Source: CAZFZQ01 sp964522845 (GTDB taxonomy: Bacteria > Patescibacteriota > Patescibacteriia > GCA-002772895). Taken from it: 38,517 bases of DNA. The stretch is taken from positions 1 to 38,517 of the forward strand of contig CAZFZQ010000003.1 of NCBI GenBank assembly GCA_964522845.1, given 5' to 3'. The notes beneath the pieces were generated by a model. It made no database searches, was not told the DNA's origin, and worked only from the letters and a program-made list of their open reading frames with translations. This document shows, piece by piece, positions 1-6,585 of the stretch; position 1 is the first letter of the stretch; the number at the start of each line of letters is the position of its first letter. Made by a program: the position numbers and the translations under genes.

Positions 1-72
1 GCCAGGGTAGCTCAATGGTAGAGCACAGGACTCATAAGCCTGTGGTTGTGGGTTCGATCCCCACCCCTGGTA
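1..72 (+). tRNA. tRNA-Met (CAT anticodon)
   Basis: A full cloverleaf can be folded: acceptor GCCAGGG (1-7) pairs with CCCTGGT (65-71), the D stem is GCTC/GAGC, the anticodon loop is CTCATAA with anticodon CAT, and the T arm is GTGGG-TTCGATC-CCCAC. The 3' CCA is not encoded. The last anticodon-stem pair is A-G, a mismatch. CAT could also be a lysidine-modified tRNA-Ile; the sequence alone does not settle this. The gene begins at the first base of the window and appears complete. Confidence 0.9.
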
Positions 73-76
73 TTTT

Positions 77-148
77 GGTGCCCATAGTTTAATGGTAAAA
101 CTCTGGGTTGTGGTCCCAGTATCGAGGGTCCGATTCCCTCTGGGCACC
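77..148 (+). tRNA. tRNA-His (GTG anticodon)
   Basis: Acceptor GTGCCCA (78-84) pairs with TGGGCAC (141-147). The anticodon loop is TTGTGGT with anticodon GTG. The extra G at 77 faces C148, which is the G-1:C73 identity pair of bacterial tRNA-His. U8 and A9 fall at 85-86. CCA is not encoded. It lies 4 nt after the upstream tRNA, so both are probably one transcript ending at the terminator at 155-181. Confidence 0.93.
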
Positions 149-154
149 TTTCGA

Positions 155-182
155 AAAAGTCCGGATTTATTTCGGGCTTTTT
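155..182 (+). terminator. Terminator after tRNA pair, copy 1 of a repeated element
   Basis: The stem AGTCCG / CGGGCT (one G-U pair) is followed by six T. Almost the same sequence, with the same flanks, recurs at 605-632 and 1680-1706. Confidence 0.8.
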
Positions 183-191
183 TGATTTTGA

Positions 192-222
192 AAATAAAAA
201 AAGCAACTCATGCGAGAGTTGC
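192..222 (-). terminator. Terminator of the minus-strand RHH gene
   Basis: A perfect 7-bp stem GCAACTC/GAGTTGC with a 6-nt loop is followed on the minus strand by a run of seven T. It begins about 15 nt after the stop of the ribbon-helix-helix gene. Confidence 0.8.
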
Positions 223-236
223 CGGCCGATCAGATA

Positions 237-473
237 TTAATCGGAAGAGATTTTTGGCAAACAGGGCATTACCAATTCTTGTGTTGTTACCACCCCGTTT
301 TTTTCTTTCATTGCTACAATTTGCCATCCCTGTTTTCTTTTTATAACAATCCATTCAAAGATAGACAGGGCACTATTTACTACGGATGCTAGTGTAGTTA
401 GCCCGCATTCTTTTTTGAGAACCCGCAAATCTTCCAATCTTTCGTCGGGAACATTCATTTGAAATCTTCCCAT
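237..473 (-). CDS. Small ribbon-helix-helix-like protein
   Basis: A 78-residue protein. Residues 1-40 start with a short beta-like segment (GRFQMNVPDERLEDLRVL) followed by two helices (KKECGLTTLASVVNSALSIFEW), the pattern of CopG/MetJ-type ribbon-helix-helix DNA-binding proteins. The C-terminal half resembles the strand-rich tail of small RHH proteins often found alone in Patescibacteria and cyanobacteria. Start choice: GGAG (480-483) directly abuts the ATG at 477-479, which is too close, and is 6 nt from the ATG at 471-473, so I prefer the latter; the longer form ends at 479. A consensus promoter lies at 496-524 and a terminator at 192-222, so it is a monocistronic unit. DNA binding is inferred from fold pattern only. 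Confidence 0.65.
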   Translation of the reverse strand: MGRFQMNVPDERLEDLRVLKKECGLTTLASVVNSALSIFEWIVIKRKQGWQIVAMKEKNGVVTTQELVMPCLPKISSD

Positions 474-495
474 TTTCATCTCCTTTCTGTGGGTA

Positions 496-524
496 ATTAT
501 ACTCTAAAATAGATTGTTTGTCAA
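496..524 (-). promoter_or_regulatory. Consensus sigma70-type promoter of the RHH gene
   Basis: On the minus strand, -35 TTGACA (519-524), a 17-nt spacer and -10 TATAAT (496-501) match the consensus exactly. The predicted transcript start leaves a short leader that contains AAAGGAG. Confidence 0.8.
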
Positions 525-604
525 GTTTAGGGATAACGAGCCAACTCTTGTCCAATTTCCTTCCAATCCATAGTTCGGAACACATCCCATAGCTCACCTT
601 TCGA

Positions 605-632
605 AAAAGTCCGAATTTATTTCGGGCTTTTT
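605..632 (+). terminator. Repeated terminator element, copy 2
   Basis: The stem AGTCCG/CGGGCT and T-tract are the same as after tRNA-His, with one base change in the loop. The preceding bases CACCTTTCGAAAA are also shared with copy 1, where CACC is the end of tRNA-His. No plus-strand gene directly precedes it, so it is better seen as a duplicated element than as the terminator of a local transcript. Confidence 0.6.
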
Positions 633-646
633 TGATTTGGGGGATT

Positions 647-655
647 TGATATAAT
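647..655 (+). promoter_or_regulatory. Extended -10 promoter of the RhuM-Fic gene
   Basis: TGATATAAT is an extended -10 (TGnTATAAT). It ends 8 nt before the ATG at 664, so the transcript probably starts at or next to the start codon. No good -35 is visible. Confidence 0.6.
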
Positions 656-663
656 AATGGAAT

Positions 664-1668
664 ATGAAAAAAGAACAATTATCCAATAAAGGCGAAATGA
701 TAATTTACCGATCAAAAGAGGGCGCCGCGAAGCTGGAAGTAAAACTCAAGAATGAAACGATCTGGCTGACGCAAAAACAGATTGCGGAACTTTTTGGTAC
801 GGAAAGGCCCGCAATAACGAAACACCTGAACAATATATTCCATAACGAAGAATTGAATAAAAATTCAGTTAGTTCCATTTTGGAACATACTGCGGAAGAT
901 GGAAAAAAATATCAAACGCAATTTTACAATCTCGACGCCGTCATTTCCGTCGGTTATCGCGTCAATTCCAAGCGCGCCACGCAGTTTCGTATTTGGGCGA
1001 CAAACGTTTTGCGGAATCACATCGTCAAGGGTTTTACAATAAATCAATCGCGGCTGAAAACACAAAATTTCGCCCGCCTTGGCGAACTGGAAAAAGCCGT
1101 GGGTTTGCTGAAAAACGCCATACAAAATAAACAATTGAGCCAAAGCGAGGCCGCCGGCCTGCTTTCGGTGATCAGCGATTATGCCAATTCTTGGATTTTG
1201 TTGCAGAAATATGACAAGGGAGAATTGAAAATTAAAAAAAGTAAAATCAAAGAAACGAAAGTTATTGTTTATGATTTTGCCGCTAAAGCAATAGAAAATT
1301 TAAAAATTGATTTGTTAAAGAAAAAAGAAGCGTCGCAAATATTCGGCCAGGAACGGGAGCATGGATTGGAGAGCATTTTAGGAAATTTGGAACAATCGTT
1401 CGGCGGCAAGGCGCTGTATCCGAGTCTGGAAGAAAAAGCCGCGCATCTTTTGTATTTTGTCATAAAAAATCATCCGTTCGTTGACGGCAACAAGCGCATC
1501 GCTTCATTTTTATTTATTGTTTTTTTGTCGCAAAATAATTTTTTATTGGATAAAAAAGGCGATAAAAAAATAAATGATAACGCGCTGGTCGCGCTCGCGC
1601 TTCTCGTCGCCGAAAGCAAACCGGGTGAAAAAGAAGTAATCATATCTTTAATTACGAATTTATTATAA
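664..1668 (+). CDS. RhuM-family / Fic-DOC fusion protein
   Basis: A 334-residue protein with two parts. Residues about 12-130 match the RhuM virulence-protein family (ETIWLTQKQIAELFG, YNLDAVISVGYRV, FRIWATNVL). Residues about 200-334 are a Fic/DOC domain with the core motif HPFVDGNKRIA at 270-280, closest to the DOC form (HxFx[D/N]xNKR) in having NKR rather than NGR. Fic/DOC enzymes transfer AMP or phosphate to target proteins; the DOC type is usually the toxin of a toxin-antitoxin pair. No antitoxin gene adjoins this one, which has its own extended -10 promoter and a terminator 12 nt after the stop. The role could be toxin or regulatory modification; the domain assignment is firm, the target unknown. 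Confidence 0.85.
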   Translation: MKKEQLSNKGEMIIYRSKEGAAKLEVKLKNETIWLTQKQIAELFGTERPAITKHLNNIFHNEELNKNSVSSILEHTAEDGKKYQTQFYNLDAVISVGYRVNSKRATQFRIWATNVLRNHIVKGFTINQSRLKTQNFARLGELEKAVGLLKNAIQNKQLSQSEAAGLLSVISDYANSWILLQKYDKGELKIKKSKIKETKVIVYDFAAKAIENLKIDLLKKKEASQIFGQEREHGLESILGNLEQSFGGKALYPSLEEKAAHLLYFVIKNHPFVDGNKRIASFLFIVFLSQNNFLLDKKGDKKINDNALVALALLVAESKPGEKEVIISLITNLL

Positions 1669-1679
1669 TGTTTTAAAAA

Positions 1680-1706
1680 AAGTCCGGATTTATTTCGGGC
1701 TTTTTT
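1680..1706 (+). terminator. Repeated terminator element, copy 3
   Basis: The stem AGTCCG/CGGGCT with a T-tract is identical in its core to copy 1 (155-182). It ends the RhuM-Fic transcript. Confidence 0.75.
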
Positions 1707-1720
1707 GATTTCTTTTTTCT

Positions 1721-1794
1721 ATCATCCTGAGCGAGTCTGCGAGCCGAAGGATCTCGTGAGATTCTTCGTCACCAAAGCGCTCCTCAGAATGACA
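1721..1794. repeat. Intergenic palindromic repeat (CATCCTGAGCGAG type)
   Basis: The block runs from ATCATCCTGAGCGAG to CTCAGAATGACA, with complementary ends (TCATCCTGAG / CTCAGAATGA) and an internal AGGATCTCG/CGTGAGATTCTT section. This type of element is dispersed in many bacterial genomes. Between convergent genes here; no coding potential. Confidence 0.6.
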
Positions 1795-1824
1795 AATTAT
1801 TTTTTGATTTTGGAAATAAAAAAA

Positions 1825-1847
1825 AGCCCGCGGATGTTGCGGGGCTT
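1825..1847 (-). terminator. Terminator of the minus-strand Cys/His protein gene
   Basis: On the minus strand the stem AGCCC(C)GC / GCGGGCT, with one bulged C, is followed by a long T-run. It starts about 10 nt past the stop codon. Confidence 0.65.
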
Positions 1848-1855
1848 TGGCGATA

Positions 1856-2260
1856 TCATTTTTGAATGAGCAAATTTTGCAGTCCTCGGATTAGATAGGG
1901 CAGTAATTCCTGACATTTCGCGCACGTTTTTATGTGTAATAATGCGCGATCAGTTTCCTGGTTCAGTGCCTTTTTGATTTTTCTCCTGTTCCTCCAGGAC
2001 TCATCCCAGTGGCAAGAAAGAATAAATTCGCGGCCGATCGTGTTGATTGAATAAGTAATAGTGGTACACAATCTTGTTATTTTCTCAAAATCAACACCCT
2101 CCGGATCTCTCATCTCTTCTTGGGTTCGCTGAATACTTCTAATGATCATTTCATCTGTTACGCCCGCTTTTTCAAGTGCCGCATCCCCCTCTTCCAGTTC
2201 CTTTATAAATTCCTTGCCAAAACCGGCTTCTTCAAGAATACGCCGCTTTGTCTCGTCCAT
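1856..2260 (-). CDS. Hypothetical protein with HxxxCxxC motif
   Basis: A 134-residue, mostly helical, acidic protein. I do not recognise the N-terminal 80 residues. Near the C-terminus, HIKTCAKCQELL forms an H-x3-C-x2-C motif, the pattern of the zinc-binding anti-sigma (ZAS) fold and related cupin/zf-HC2 domains. There is no membrane segment, so a membrane anti-sigma factor is unlikely. The start is well supported: AAGGAGG lies 7 nt before the ATG, and a promoter is visible at 2285-2313. Its promoter region lies beside the metal ABC transporter promoter in the opposite direction, which might suggest a link to metal response; that is a guess. Confidence 0.6.
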   Translation of the reverse strand: MDETKRRILEEAGFGKEFIKELEEGDAALEKAGVTDEMIIRSIQRTQEEMRDPEGVDFEKITRLCTTITYSINTIGREFILSCHWDESWRNRRKIKKALNQETDRALLHIKTCAKCQELLPYLIRGLQNLLIQK

Positions 2261-2284
2261 CCCTCGCCTCCTTAAACTGATGGC

Positions 2285-2313
2285 ACATTAGCATAAATTT
2301 TTTTATGCGTCAA
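2285..2313 (-). promoter_or_regulatory. Promoter of the Cys/His protein gene, with inverted repeat in the spacer
   Basis: On the minus strand, -35 TTGACG (2308-2313), a 17-nt spacer and -10 TAATGT (2285-2290). The spacer is almost wholly the inverted repeat GCATAAA-TTTT-TTTATGC (2291-2308), a candidate operator. The divergent znuC-like promoter starts at 2322. Confidence 0.6.
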
Positions 2314-2321
2314 GCCCCTTT

Positions 2322-2350
2322 TTGATAAAAGAAATTTTTTACGGTATAAT
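2322..2350 (+). promoter_or_regulatory. Promoter of the metal ABC transporter genes
   Basis: -35 TTGATA (2322-2327), a 17-nt spacer and -10 TATAAT (2345-2350). The -10 ends 7 nt before the ATG at 2358, predicting a leaderless mRNA. Confidence 0.75.
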
Positions 2351-2357
2351 TTTAGTA

Positions 2358-3071
2358 ATGAAAAAAGAAATTTTGTCAGTGAAAAATTTAAGCGTTAAAA
2401 TCGGCGGGCACACTTTGGTGCATGGCGTGACTTTTGATTTGCACGAAGGCGAAATTTTGGCGCTCATCGGGCCCAACGGTTCGGGAAAAACAACAACGTT
2501 AAAAGCTTTGCTCGGACTTTTGCCGTTTGAGGGCCAAATAAAATGGCAGAAAAAATTTGCCGTGGGCTACGTGCCGCAGAGATTTGCTTTTGACGCCAAT
2601 TTTCCTTTGACTGTGAGCGAACTTTTATCGCTTTCCATAAAAGGCGCAAGTTTTTGGGTGCATACGAAAAAATCCCACGCCGCGATTTTTGCCGCTCTAA
2701 AAAGCGTGGGCGCGGAAAAACTTATCCATCGCCGCATTGGAAAATTATCCGCGGGCGAGCTTCAGCGCGTTCTTTTGGCCTACGCTTTGGTGGATAGGCC
2801 GGAAATACTTTTTTTAGACGAGCCGGTGACGGGTATTGATATTGAAGGCGAAGAAACTTTTTACAATCTCATCACCCGCGTGAATAAAGAACAGAAAATT
2901 ACTATCGTGATTGTTTCACATGATTTGAATATTGTTTATAAATACGCGGCGCAAGTGGTCTGTTTGAATCATAAAATGCTCTGCTTCGGCGCGCCGCACA
3001 AAGCTTTAACGGCCGAGGTTTTGAAAGAAGCGTACGGACAGGAAGTGACATCGTTCAAACATCATCATTAA
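2358..3071 (+). CDS. Metal ABC transporter ATP-binding protein (ZnuC-like)
   Basis: A 237-residue ABC ATPase of normal family length. It shows Walker A GPNGSGKTT, the ABC signature LSAGELQRVLLAYAL and Walker B ILFLDEPVTGID followed by the switch histidine (VSHDLN). The histidine-rich end (SFKHHH) fits a metal importer. It is followed after 2 nt by an ABC-3 family permease, the ZnuB/MntB type, so the pair should import Zn or Mn. No substrate-binding protein is present here. Start: the -10 box at 2345-2350 implies transcription from about 2357, so the ATG at 2358 is chosen over an upstream ATG at 2322, which lies inside the promoter. Confidence 0.88.
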   Translation: MKKEILSVKNLSVKIGGHTLVHGVTFDLHEGEILALIGPNGSGKTTTLKALLGLLPFEGQIKWQKKFAVGYVPQRFAFDANFPLTVSELLSLSIKGASFWVHTKKSHAAIFAALKSVGAEKLIHRRIGKLSAGELQRVLLAYALVDRPEILFLDEPVTGIDIEGEETFYNLITRVNKEQKITIVIVSHDLNIVYKYAAQVVCLNHKMLCFGAPHKALTAEVLKEAYGQEVTSFKHHH

Positions 3072-3073
3072 TT

Positions 3074-3862
3074 ATGGAATTATTTCAATCGGAAATTTTT
3101 AAAATATTTTTAGCGGGCGGAGCGATCGGACTCACGGCCGCCATGCTTGGCGTTTTTGTGGTTCTGCGAAAATTTTCTTATTTTCCCGACGCCTTGGCGC
3201 ACGCGGCTTTGGCCGGCATCGCTTTGGGGCTTTTGGCCGGAGTGAATGTGGTCTTGGGAGCCGCGGTTTTTTCGCTTTTGATGGCGCTTTGCATCACCCG
3301 GCTGGAAAGAAAAAAAATCTTGGGGCTGGATACGATTATTGTCATCTTTTTTTCCACCGCCTTGGCGTTAGCCGTGATTGTGGCAGAATTTTTGCACGTG
3401 AGTGAAGACGATTTGATGGGTTATCTTTTTGGCGACATTTCAAAAATAAACAACGAGACTTTATTTTTGGCTTTGGGCGTGGCCGCTTTTGCTATTTTGG
3501 TTTTGATTTTTAAATTTAAAAATTGGACCCTGATTTCTTTTCATGAAGATTTGGCCGCGACCGAAGGCGTGAAAGTCGGGCGGGAAAATTATTTATTCAT
3601 GTTGCTCTTAGCGCTTTTTGTGGCCGTCTCGCTTCGCGTGGTGGGTACGGTTTTAATCGGTCCGCTTTTGGTCATTCCCGCGGCCGCGGCCAACAACGCG
3701 AGTCGCGGATTTAAAGGAGTTTTTATTTTATCAATTGTTTTTGGTTTGCTATCCGTGATTTTGGGCATTGCCGCTTCTATTGCTTTTCAAATTTCCGCCG
3801 GTCCCATGATCGTTTTGGTGTCTGCCGCGATTTTTATTCTTTCCCTTCTGCGCAAAAAATAA
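3074..3862 (+). CDS. Metal ABC transporter permease (ZnuB/ABC-3 family)
   Basis: A 262-residue integral membrane protein with about eight hydrophobic segments. It carries family hallmarks: SYFPDALAHAALAGIALG near residues 35-52 and RVVGTVLIGPLLVIPAAAA near 190-210. It partners the ATPase immediately upstream (2-nt gap, same operon) to import a divalent metal, Zn or Mn by family. The substrate-binding lipoprotein normally needed must be encoded elsewhere, or the pair works with another receptor. The operon ends with a palindromic repeat at 3881-3996 rather than an obvious terminator. Confidence 0.88.
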   Translation: MELFQSEIFKIFLAGGAIGLTAAMLGVFVVLRKFSYFPDALAHAALAGIALGLLAGVNVVLGAAVFSLLMALCITRLERKKILGLDTIIVIFFSTALALAVIVAEFLHVSEDDLMGYLFGDISKINNETLFLALGVAAFAILVLIFKFKNWTLISFHEDLAATEGVKVGRENYLFMLLLALFVAVSLRVVGTVLIGPLLVIPAAAANNASRGFKGVFILSIVFGLLSVILGIAASIAFQISAGPMIVLVSAAIFILSLLRKK

Positions 3863-3880
3863 TTTTTTATAATTCATTCT

Positions 3881-3996
3881 GTCATTCCCGCGAAGGCTCG
3901 CCTCGCTGAAGCTTTGGCGAAGCGGGCGGGAATCCAGGCTTATTTTCTGGATCCCCGAATATTGCCTTCGCTATCGCTACGGCGTCGGGGATGACA
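3881..3996. repeat. Intergenic palindromic repeat (GTCATTCCCGCGAAGG type)
   Basis: It begins GTCATTCCCGCGAAGG and ends GGGGATGACA, with internal inverted pieces (GGGAATCCAGG...CTGGATCCCC and GCTTTGGCGAAGC). Related copies occur at 9334, 12839, 14941 and 37981 in this window. Confidence 0.65.
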
Positions 3997-4052
3997 ATAA
4001 TTAATTTAATAATTTTTTTATCTCGTTCGCCTCTTGACGGCGGGTTTTTTTA

Positions 4053-4080
4053 TTGACAAAAGATAAAAATTTGATAGTAT
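4053..4080 (+). promoter_or_regulatory. Promoter of the PAP2-like gene
   Basis: -35 TTGACA (4053-4058), a 16-nt spacer and -10 TAGTAT (4075-4080), followed by a short leader carrying AGGAGGTG (4091-4098). Confidence 0.65.
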
Positions 4081-4105
4081 TTAATAAAATAGGAGGTGCT
4101 CTTTG

Positions 4106-4699
4106 ATGGAAAAAATAAAACAGCGATTTTTTTGGCTTGCAGTTTTGGTTGGCGCAAGCGGGATTGGGTATCTGCTCGCAAATAATTGGGGAAAAATTTA
4201 CGGAGCTATAAATGTCCGGTTTTCTTTTGAAGAGCGCATACCTTTTGTGCCGAACGCGATCTTTGTCTATTTGCTGGTTTTTACGTTTCTTTTGATGCCG
4301 GTTTTCATTGTCAGAAAATATGCCGATTTCATAGAAGTCCTGGCGATTTATGCTTTGTTGGTTGCCGTATCGCTCGCCACATTTTTTGCATTTCCTACGA
4401 CCATGGAGAGGCCTCATGCGCCGGATTTCGGTTTTGTCGGCTGGTTGTTTGGCGCGGTTAGGGCGATTGACGGCCCTAACAATCTTTTTCCGTCTTTGCA
4501 CGTCAGCTCGGTTGTATATGTCGCTTTTGTGAATGGATATTTTTGTCCCAAGGCCAAATGGATAAGCTGGATATGCGCCATATTGGTCAGTGTTTCTACG
4601 CTTCTTGTGAAGCAACACGCGCTGGTGGATGTTTTTGGAGGAGCGGTGCTGGGTGCGACCGCTTTCGTACTATTGTGGGTTTTAAGGAGAAAAGAATAG
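4106..4699 (+). CDS. PAP2-superfamily membrane phosphatase-like protein
   Basis: A 197-residue protein with about six hydrophobic segments. The PAP2 signature is visible as NLFPSLHVSS near residues 130-139 (motif SxHxS) and KQHALVDVFGGAVLG near 170-184 (the H...D pair). The N-terminal PAP2 motif is present only in altered form (RPHAPDFGF). Family members dephosphorylate lipid phosphates such as phosphatidate or undecaprenyl diphosphate, or act as inositol-lipid synthases at the membrane. Start: AGGAGGTG lies 7 nt before the ATG at 4106; the TTG just before it is not needed. It has its own promoter and terminator, so it is probably monocistronic. Confidence 0.8.
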   Translation: MEKIKQRFFWLAVLVGASGIGYLLANNWGKIYGAINVRFSFEERIPFVPNAIFVYLLVFTFLLMPVFIVRKYADFIEVLAIYALLVAVSLATFFAFPTTMERPHAPDFGFVGWLFGAVRAIDGPNNLFPSLHVSSVVYVAFVNGYFCPKAKWISWICAILVSVSTLLVKQHALVDVFGGAVLGATAFVLLWVLRRKE

Positions 4700-4703
4700 T
4701 AAA

Positions 4704-4728
4704 ACGGTCATTTTGGCCGTCTTTTTTT
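4704..4728 (+). terminator. Terminator after the PAP2-like gene
   Basis: The stem ACGGTC/GGCCGT (one G-U pair) with loop ATTTT is followed by seven T. Confidence 0.8.
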
Positions 4729-4760
4729 ATGTAAAATTAGCTAAAAATGTGGTTGGGGGC

Positions 4761-4789
4761 TTGACAAAATCGTTAAAGTGTGCTATAAT
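4761..4789 (+). promoter_or_regulatory. Perfect consensus promoter of the GC-rich lipoprotein gene
   Basis: -35 TTGACA, a 17-nt spacer ending in TGTGC, and -10 TATAAT. The spacer end, the -10 and the following ACCTG are the same as in the promoter at 30476-30504, and both are preceded by TTAGCTAAAAA. Confidence 0.85.
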
Positions 4790-4858
4790 ACCTGTTAAGA
4801 AAGATGTAAAACCGTGTTTTGGCTGAAATTAGCCAAAAAATCCAACAAGGAGAGGAAG

Positions 4859-5446
4859 ATGCAAGGAAGAATCAGCGCGACGATGATTCGAGGCAACCTG
4901 GAGGTGCGGAAGCTTCGCCGGCAGATCCGCCGGCGGAACGCGCTCAAGCGTCGGCTCGGCAAGATCGTCTGCGGCATCGTGCTGTTGGCTCTCGCCGGAA
5001 CGGTGGTCTACGGTCTCGCCGGCTGCGCCACCACGCCACTTGCGATCGCAAACCCCCTGGAGGAGCTGAAGCAACCGATCGTGCTCTCCGACCTGGTGCA
5101 GGTTGCTCAGATGGGAGTCGAGTGCAAGAGCAAATCGGAGGAGAACGAGGTCAAGCGGATCATCCGCGAGACCATGTCCGCCTCCGGTGCGCTCACGCCG
5201 GACACCATCAAGATCCGGCTTCTTTCCGGCTCATCGCTCTGCGGGCCTGCGCAAGGCATGGCCGAGTCGGTGAAGATGCCGGAGCTCGGCGCCTACAGTA
5301 CGGCGCGCGCTGAGGTGTCGCTCTCATGGAAGGGCGGCATCGCCGAGTCCGAGCTCGAGAAAGCGAAGCGGGCGCTCAACCTGCTCCGCGCGACTCCCAT
5401 CCGGCCATCATCCAAGGTGGCCCGCAACCCCGCCAACAAGAAGTAG
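4859..5446 (+). CDS. GC-rich predicted lipoprotein, unknown function
   Basis: A 195-residue protein that I do not recognise. It has a long, strongly basic N-terminus (many Arg in residues 6-33), a hydrophobic segment at about 36-55, and a lipobox-like GLAGC after it, then a soluble region with few Cys. This suggests a lipid-anchored or signal-anchored extracytoplasmic protein. Start: AAGGAG (4847-4852) lies 6 nt before the ATG at 4859. Codon use is strikingly GC-rich (CTG, GAG, ATC, GTG, GGC dominate), unlike the A/T-ending codons of neighbouring genes, so recent transfer is likely. It sits alone between a perfect promoter and a strong terminator, as do the GC-rich genes at 29490-31607. Confidence 0.7.
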   Translation: MQGRISATMIRGNLEVRKLRRQIRRRNALKRRLGKIVCGIVLLALAGTVVYGLAGCATTPLAIANPLEELKQPIVLSDLVQVAQMGVECKSKSEENEVKRIIRETMSASGALTPDTIKIRLLSGSSLCGPAQGMAESVKMPELGAYSTARAEVSLSWKGGIAESELEKAKRALNLLRATPIRPSSKVARNPANKK

Positions 5447-5522
5447 TCCTTTTCGCCCCCCGCCCTTCGTAGCTCCGTTTCATCGGAGCGAAGAATGGGC
5501 CGACACCTCGGGGTCCCGCCAA

Positions 5523-5561
5523 GCCCGTCATTCACACATTGTGGATGGCGGGCCTTTTTTT
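5523..5561 (+). terminator. Strong terminator after the GC-rich lipoprotein gene
   Basis: A 14-bp stem (5523-5536 with 5540-5553, two G-U pairs) with a 3-nt loop is followed by seven T. The right arm lies just before the hydB -10 box. Confidence 0.9.
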
Positions 5562-5562
5562 A

Positions 5563-5571
5563 TGTTATAAT
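5563..5571 (+). promoter_or_regulatory. Extended -10 promoter of hydB
   Basis: TGTTATAAT is an extended -10 (TGnTATAAT). It ends 6 nt before the ATG at 5578, so hydB mRNA is probably leaderless. The -35 region overlaps the right arm of the preceding terminator. Confidence 0.65.
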
Positions 5572-5577
5572 ATTAAT

Positions 5578-6585
5578 ATGGAAAATAATTTTGCCAAAAT
5601 TTTTGAGGCGCTAAAAAAATCAGGATATAAAATTTTTGGTCCCAAAGAGCAGGATGGGGAACTGCATATTTTGGAATTGACAGACCCCCCGCCTAACCCC
5701 CCCCCCGATGACAGGAGGGAGGAAGGAGCTATGCGGCCATGGAAATATTTTTTTACGCCGGAACGCGAGACGCTTTTGAAATTTGGAAAAAATATTGAAG
5801 TGCCGAAATCTTTACAAGAGAAAAAAGCGCTTTTTGGGATGAGCATTTTTGATTGCAAAGCGGTGGAACTGTATGACAAAGTTTTCGCGGATGATTTATA
5901 TTATCAGCAAAACAGAAAAAATATCTTTATCATCGGATTTTCGTCCGTGCCGCTCGCGAAAATCAAAACGCCATTTTTTGAAGTTGATTTAGCAAGCGCT
6001 GTTTTTGATATTTTTATGGAAGGCGGAAAATTTTACGCGCGAGGGGAACGGGCGGAAAAAATTTTAAAATCCGCGGGGCTGAAATATAAAGTTATTCCAT
6101 ACAAAAAACAAGGAGCCTATAAAAAAGTTTTAGCGATTAAAAAAGCCATGGAGGCCGGCAAGGATAGCAAGATGTGGGATGAGTTGGGAGAAATATGCCT
6201 CGCGTGCGGAAAATGCACCATCGCTTGCCCGACTTGTTATTGTTTTGATTTGGAGTCATCGATCGGACCGGATCATTCTTCGCTAAAGCTTCGAACGACA
6301 GGATGCCAGACGGAAAGATGTTCTGGAAATTGTTTTTATGATGATTTTACACGCATCGCCGGGCCGCCTGCTAAAGCTGGCGAGCCAAGCGGGCATAAAT
6401 TTTTAAATAATCCCAAAGAAAAAATATTTTTTTGGTATTATCATAAATTTGTGCGCATTCCGCATGGTTATGATTTACCCGGCTGCACTGATTGCGGGCG
6501 GTGTACGGATGTATGTCCTGTTGGGATTGATATCAGAAAAAATATTGAAAGATTGTTGAAAGAATCCAAAAAAAATGCAAAATAA
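5578..6585 (+). CDS. hydB: Sulfhydrogenase (group 3b NiFe hydrogenase) beta subunit, 4Fe-4S
   Basis: A 335-residue iron-sulfur subunit that passes electrons between the FAD/NAD(P) subunit HydG and the hydrogenase module HydDA. Two 4Fe-4S binding motifs are seen: CLACGKCTIACPTC near residue 207 and CTDCGRCTDVCPVG near 302, with additional Cys between (GCQTERCSGNC). It overlaps hydG by 11 nt, as in translationally coupled hydBG operons. The start at 5578 follows from the -10 box at 5566. Oddities: residues about 35-52 are a Pro-rich repeat-derived insert containing a C10 run, and residues about 262-272 (GPPAKAGEPSG) look like a second palindromic insert. Both keep the frame. Confidence 0.9.
   Translation: MENNFAKIFEALKKSGYKIFGPKEQDGELHILELTDPPPNPPPDDRREEGAMRPWKYFFTPERETLLKFGKNIEVPKSLQEKKALFGMSIFDCKAVELYDKVFADDLYYQQNRKNIFIIGFSSVPLAKIKTPFFEVDLASAVFDIFMEGGKFYARGERAEKILKSAGLKYKVIPYKKQGAYKKVLAIKKAMEAGKDSKMWDELGEICLACGKCTIACPTCYCFDLESSIGPDHSSLKLRTTGCQTERCSGNCFYDDFTRIAGPPAKAGEPSGHKFLNNPKEKIFFWYYHKFVRIPHGYDLPGCTDCGRCTDVCPVGIDIRKNIERLLKESKKNAK
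5682..5731 (+). repeat. In-frame palindromic repeat insert in hydB
   Basis: A C-rich left side (CCCCCCGCCTAACC plus a C10 run) and a G-rich right side (GGAGGGAGGAAGGAG) are complementary in character. It encodes a Pro-rich then Arg/Glu-rich stretch absent from the conserved family core. Related inserts occur in other genes here. Confidence 0.6.

Noticed and set aside
4021..4050. CGCC/GGCG hairpin with T-run before the PAP2-like promoter as a terminator
   Set aside because: Only a 4-bp stem; possible but too weak to list.
4819..5313. Second long frame overlapping the GC-rich lipoprotein gene
   Set aside because: Very Arg/Ala-rich composition from GC-rich codons read out of frame; no signal peptide or motif. 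The lipoprotein frame has the Shine-Dalgarno site and lipobox.
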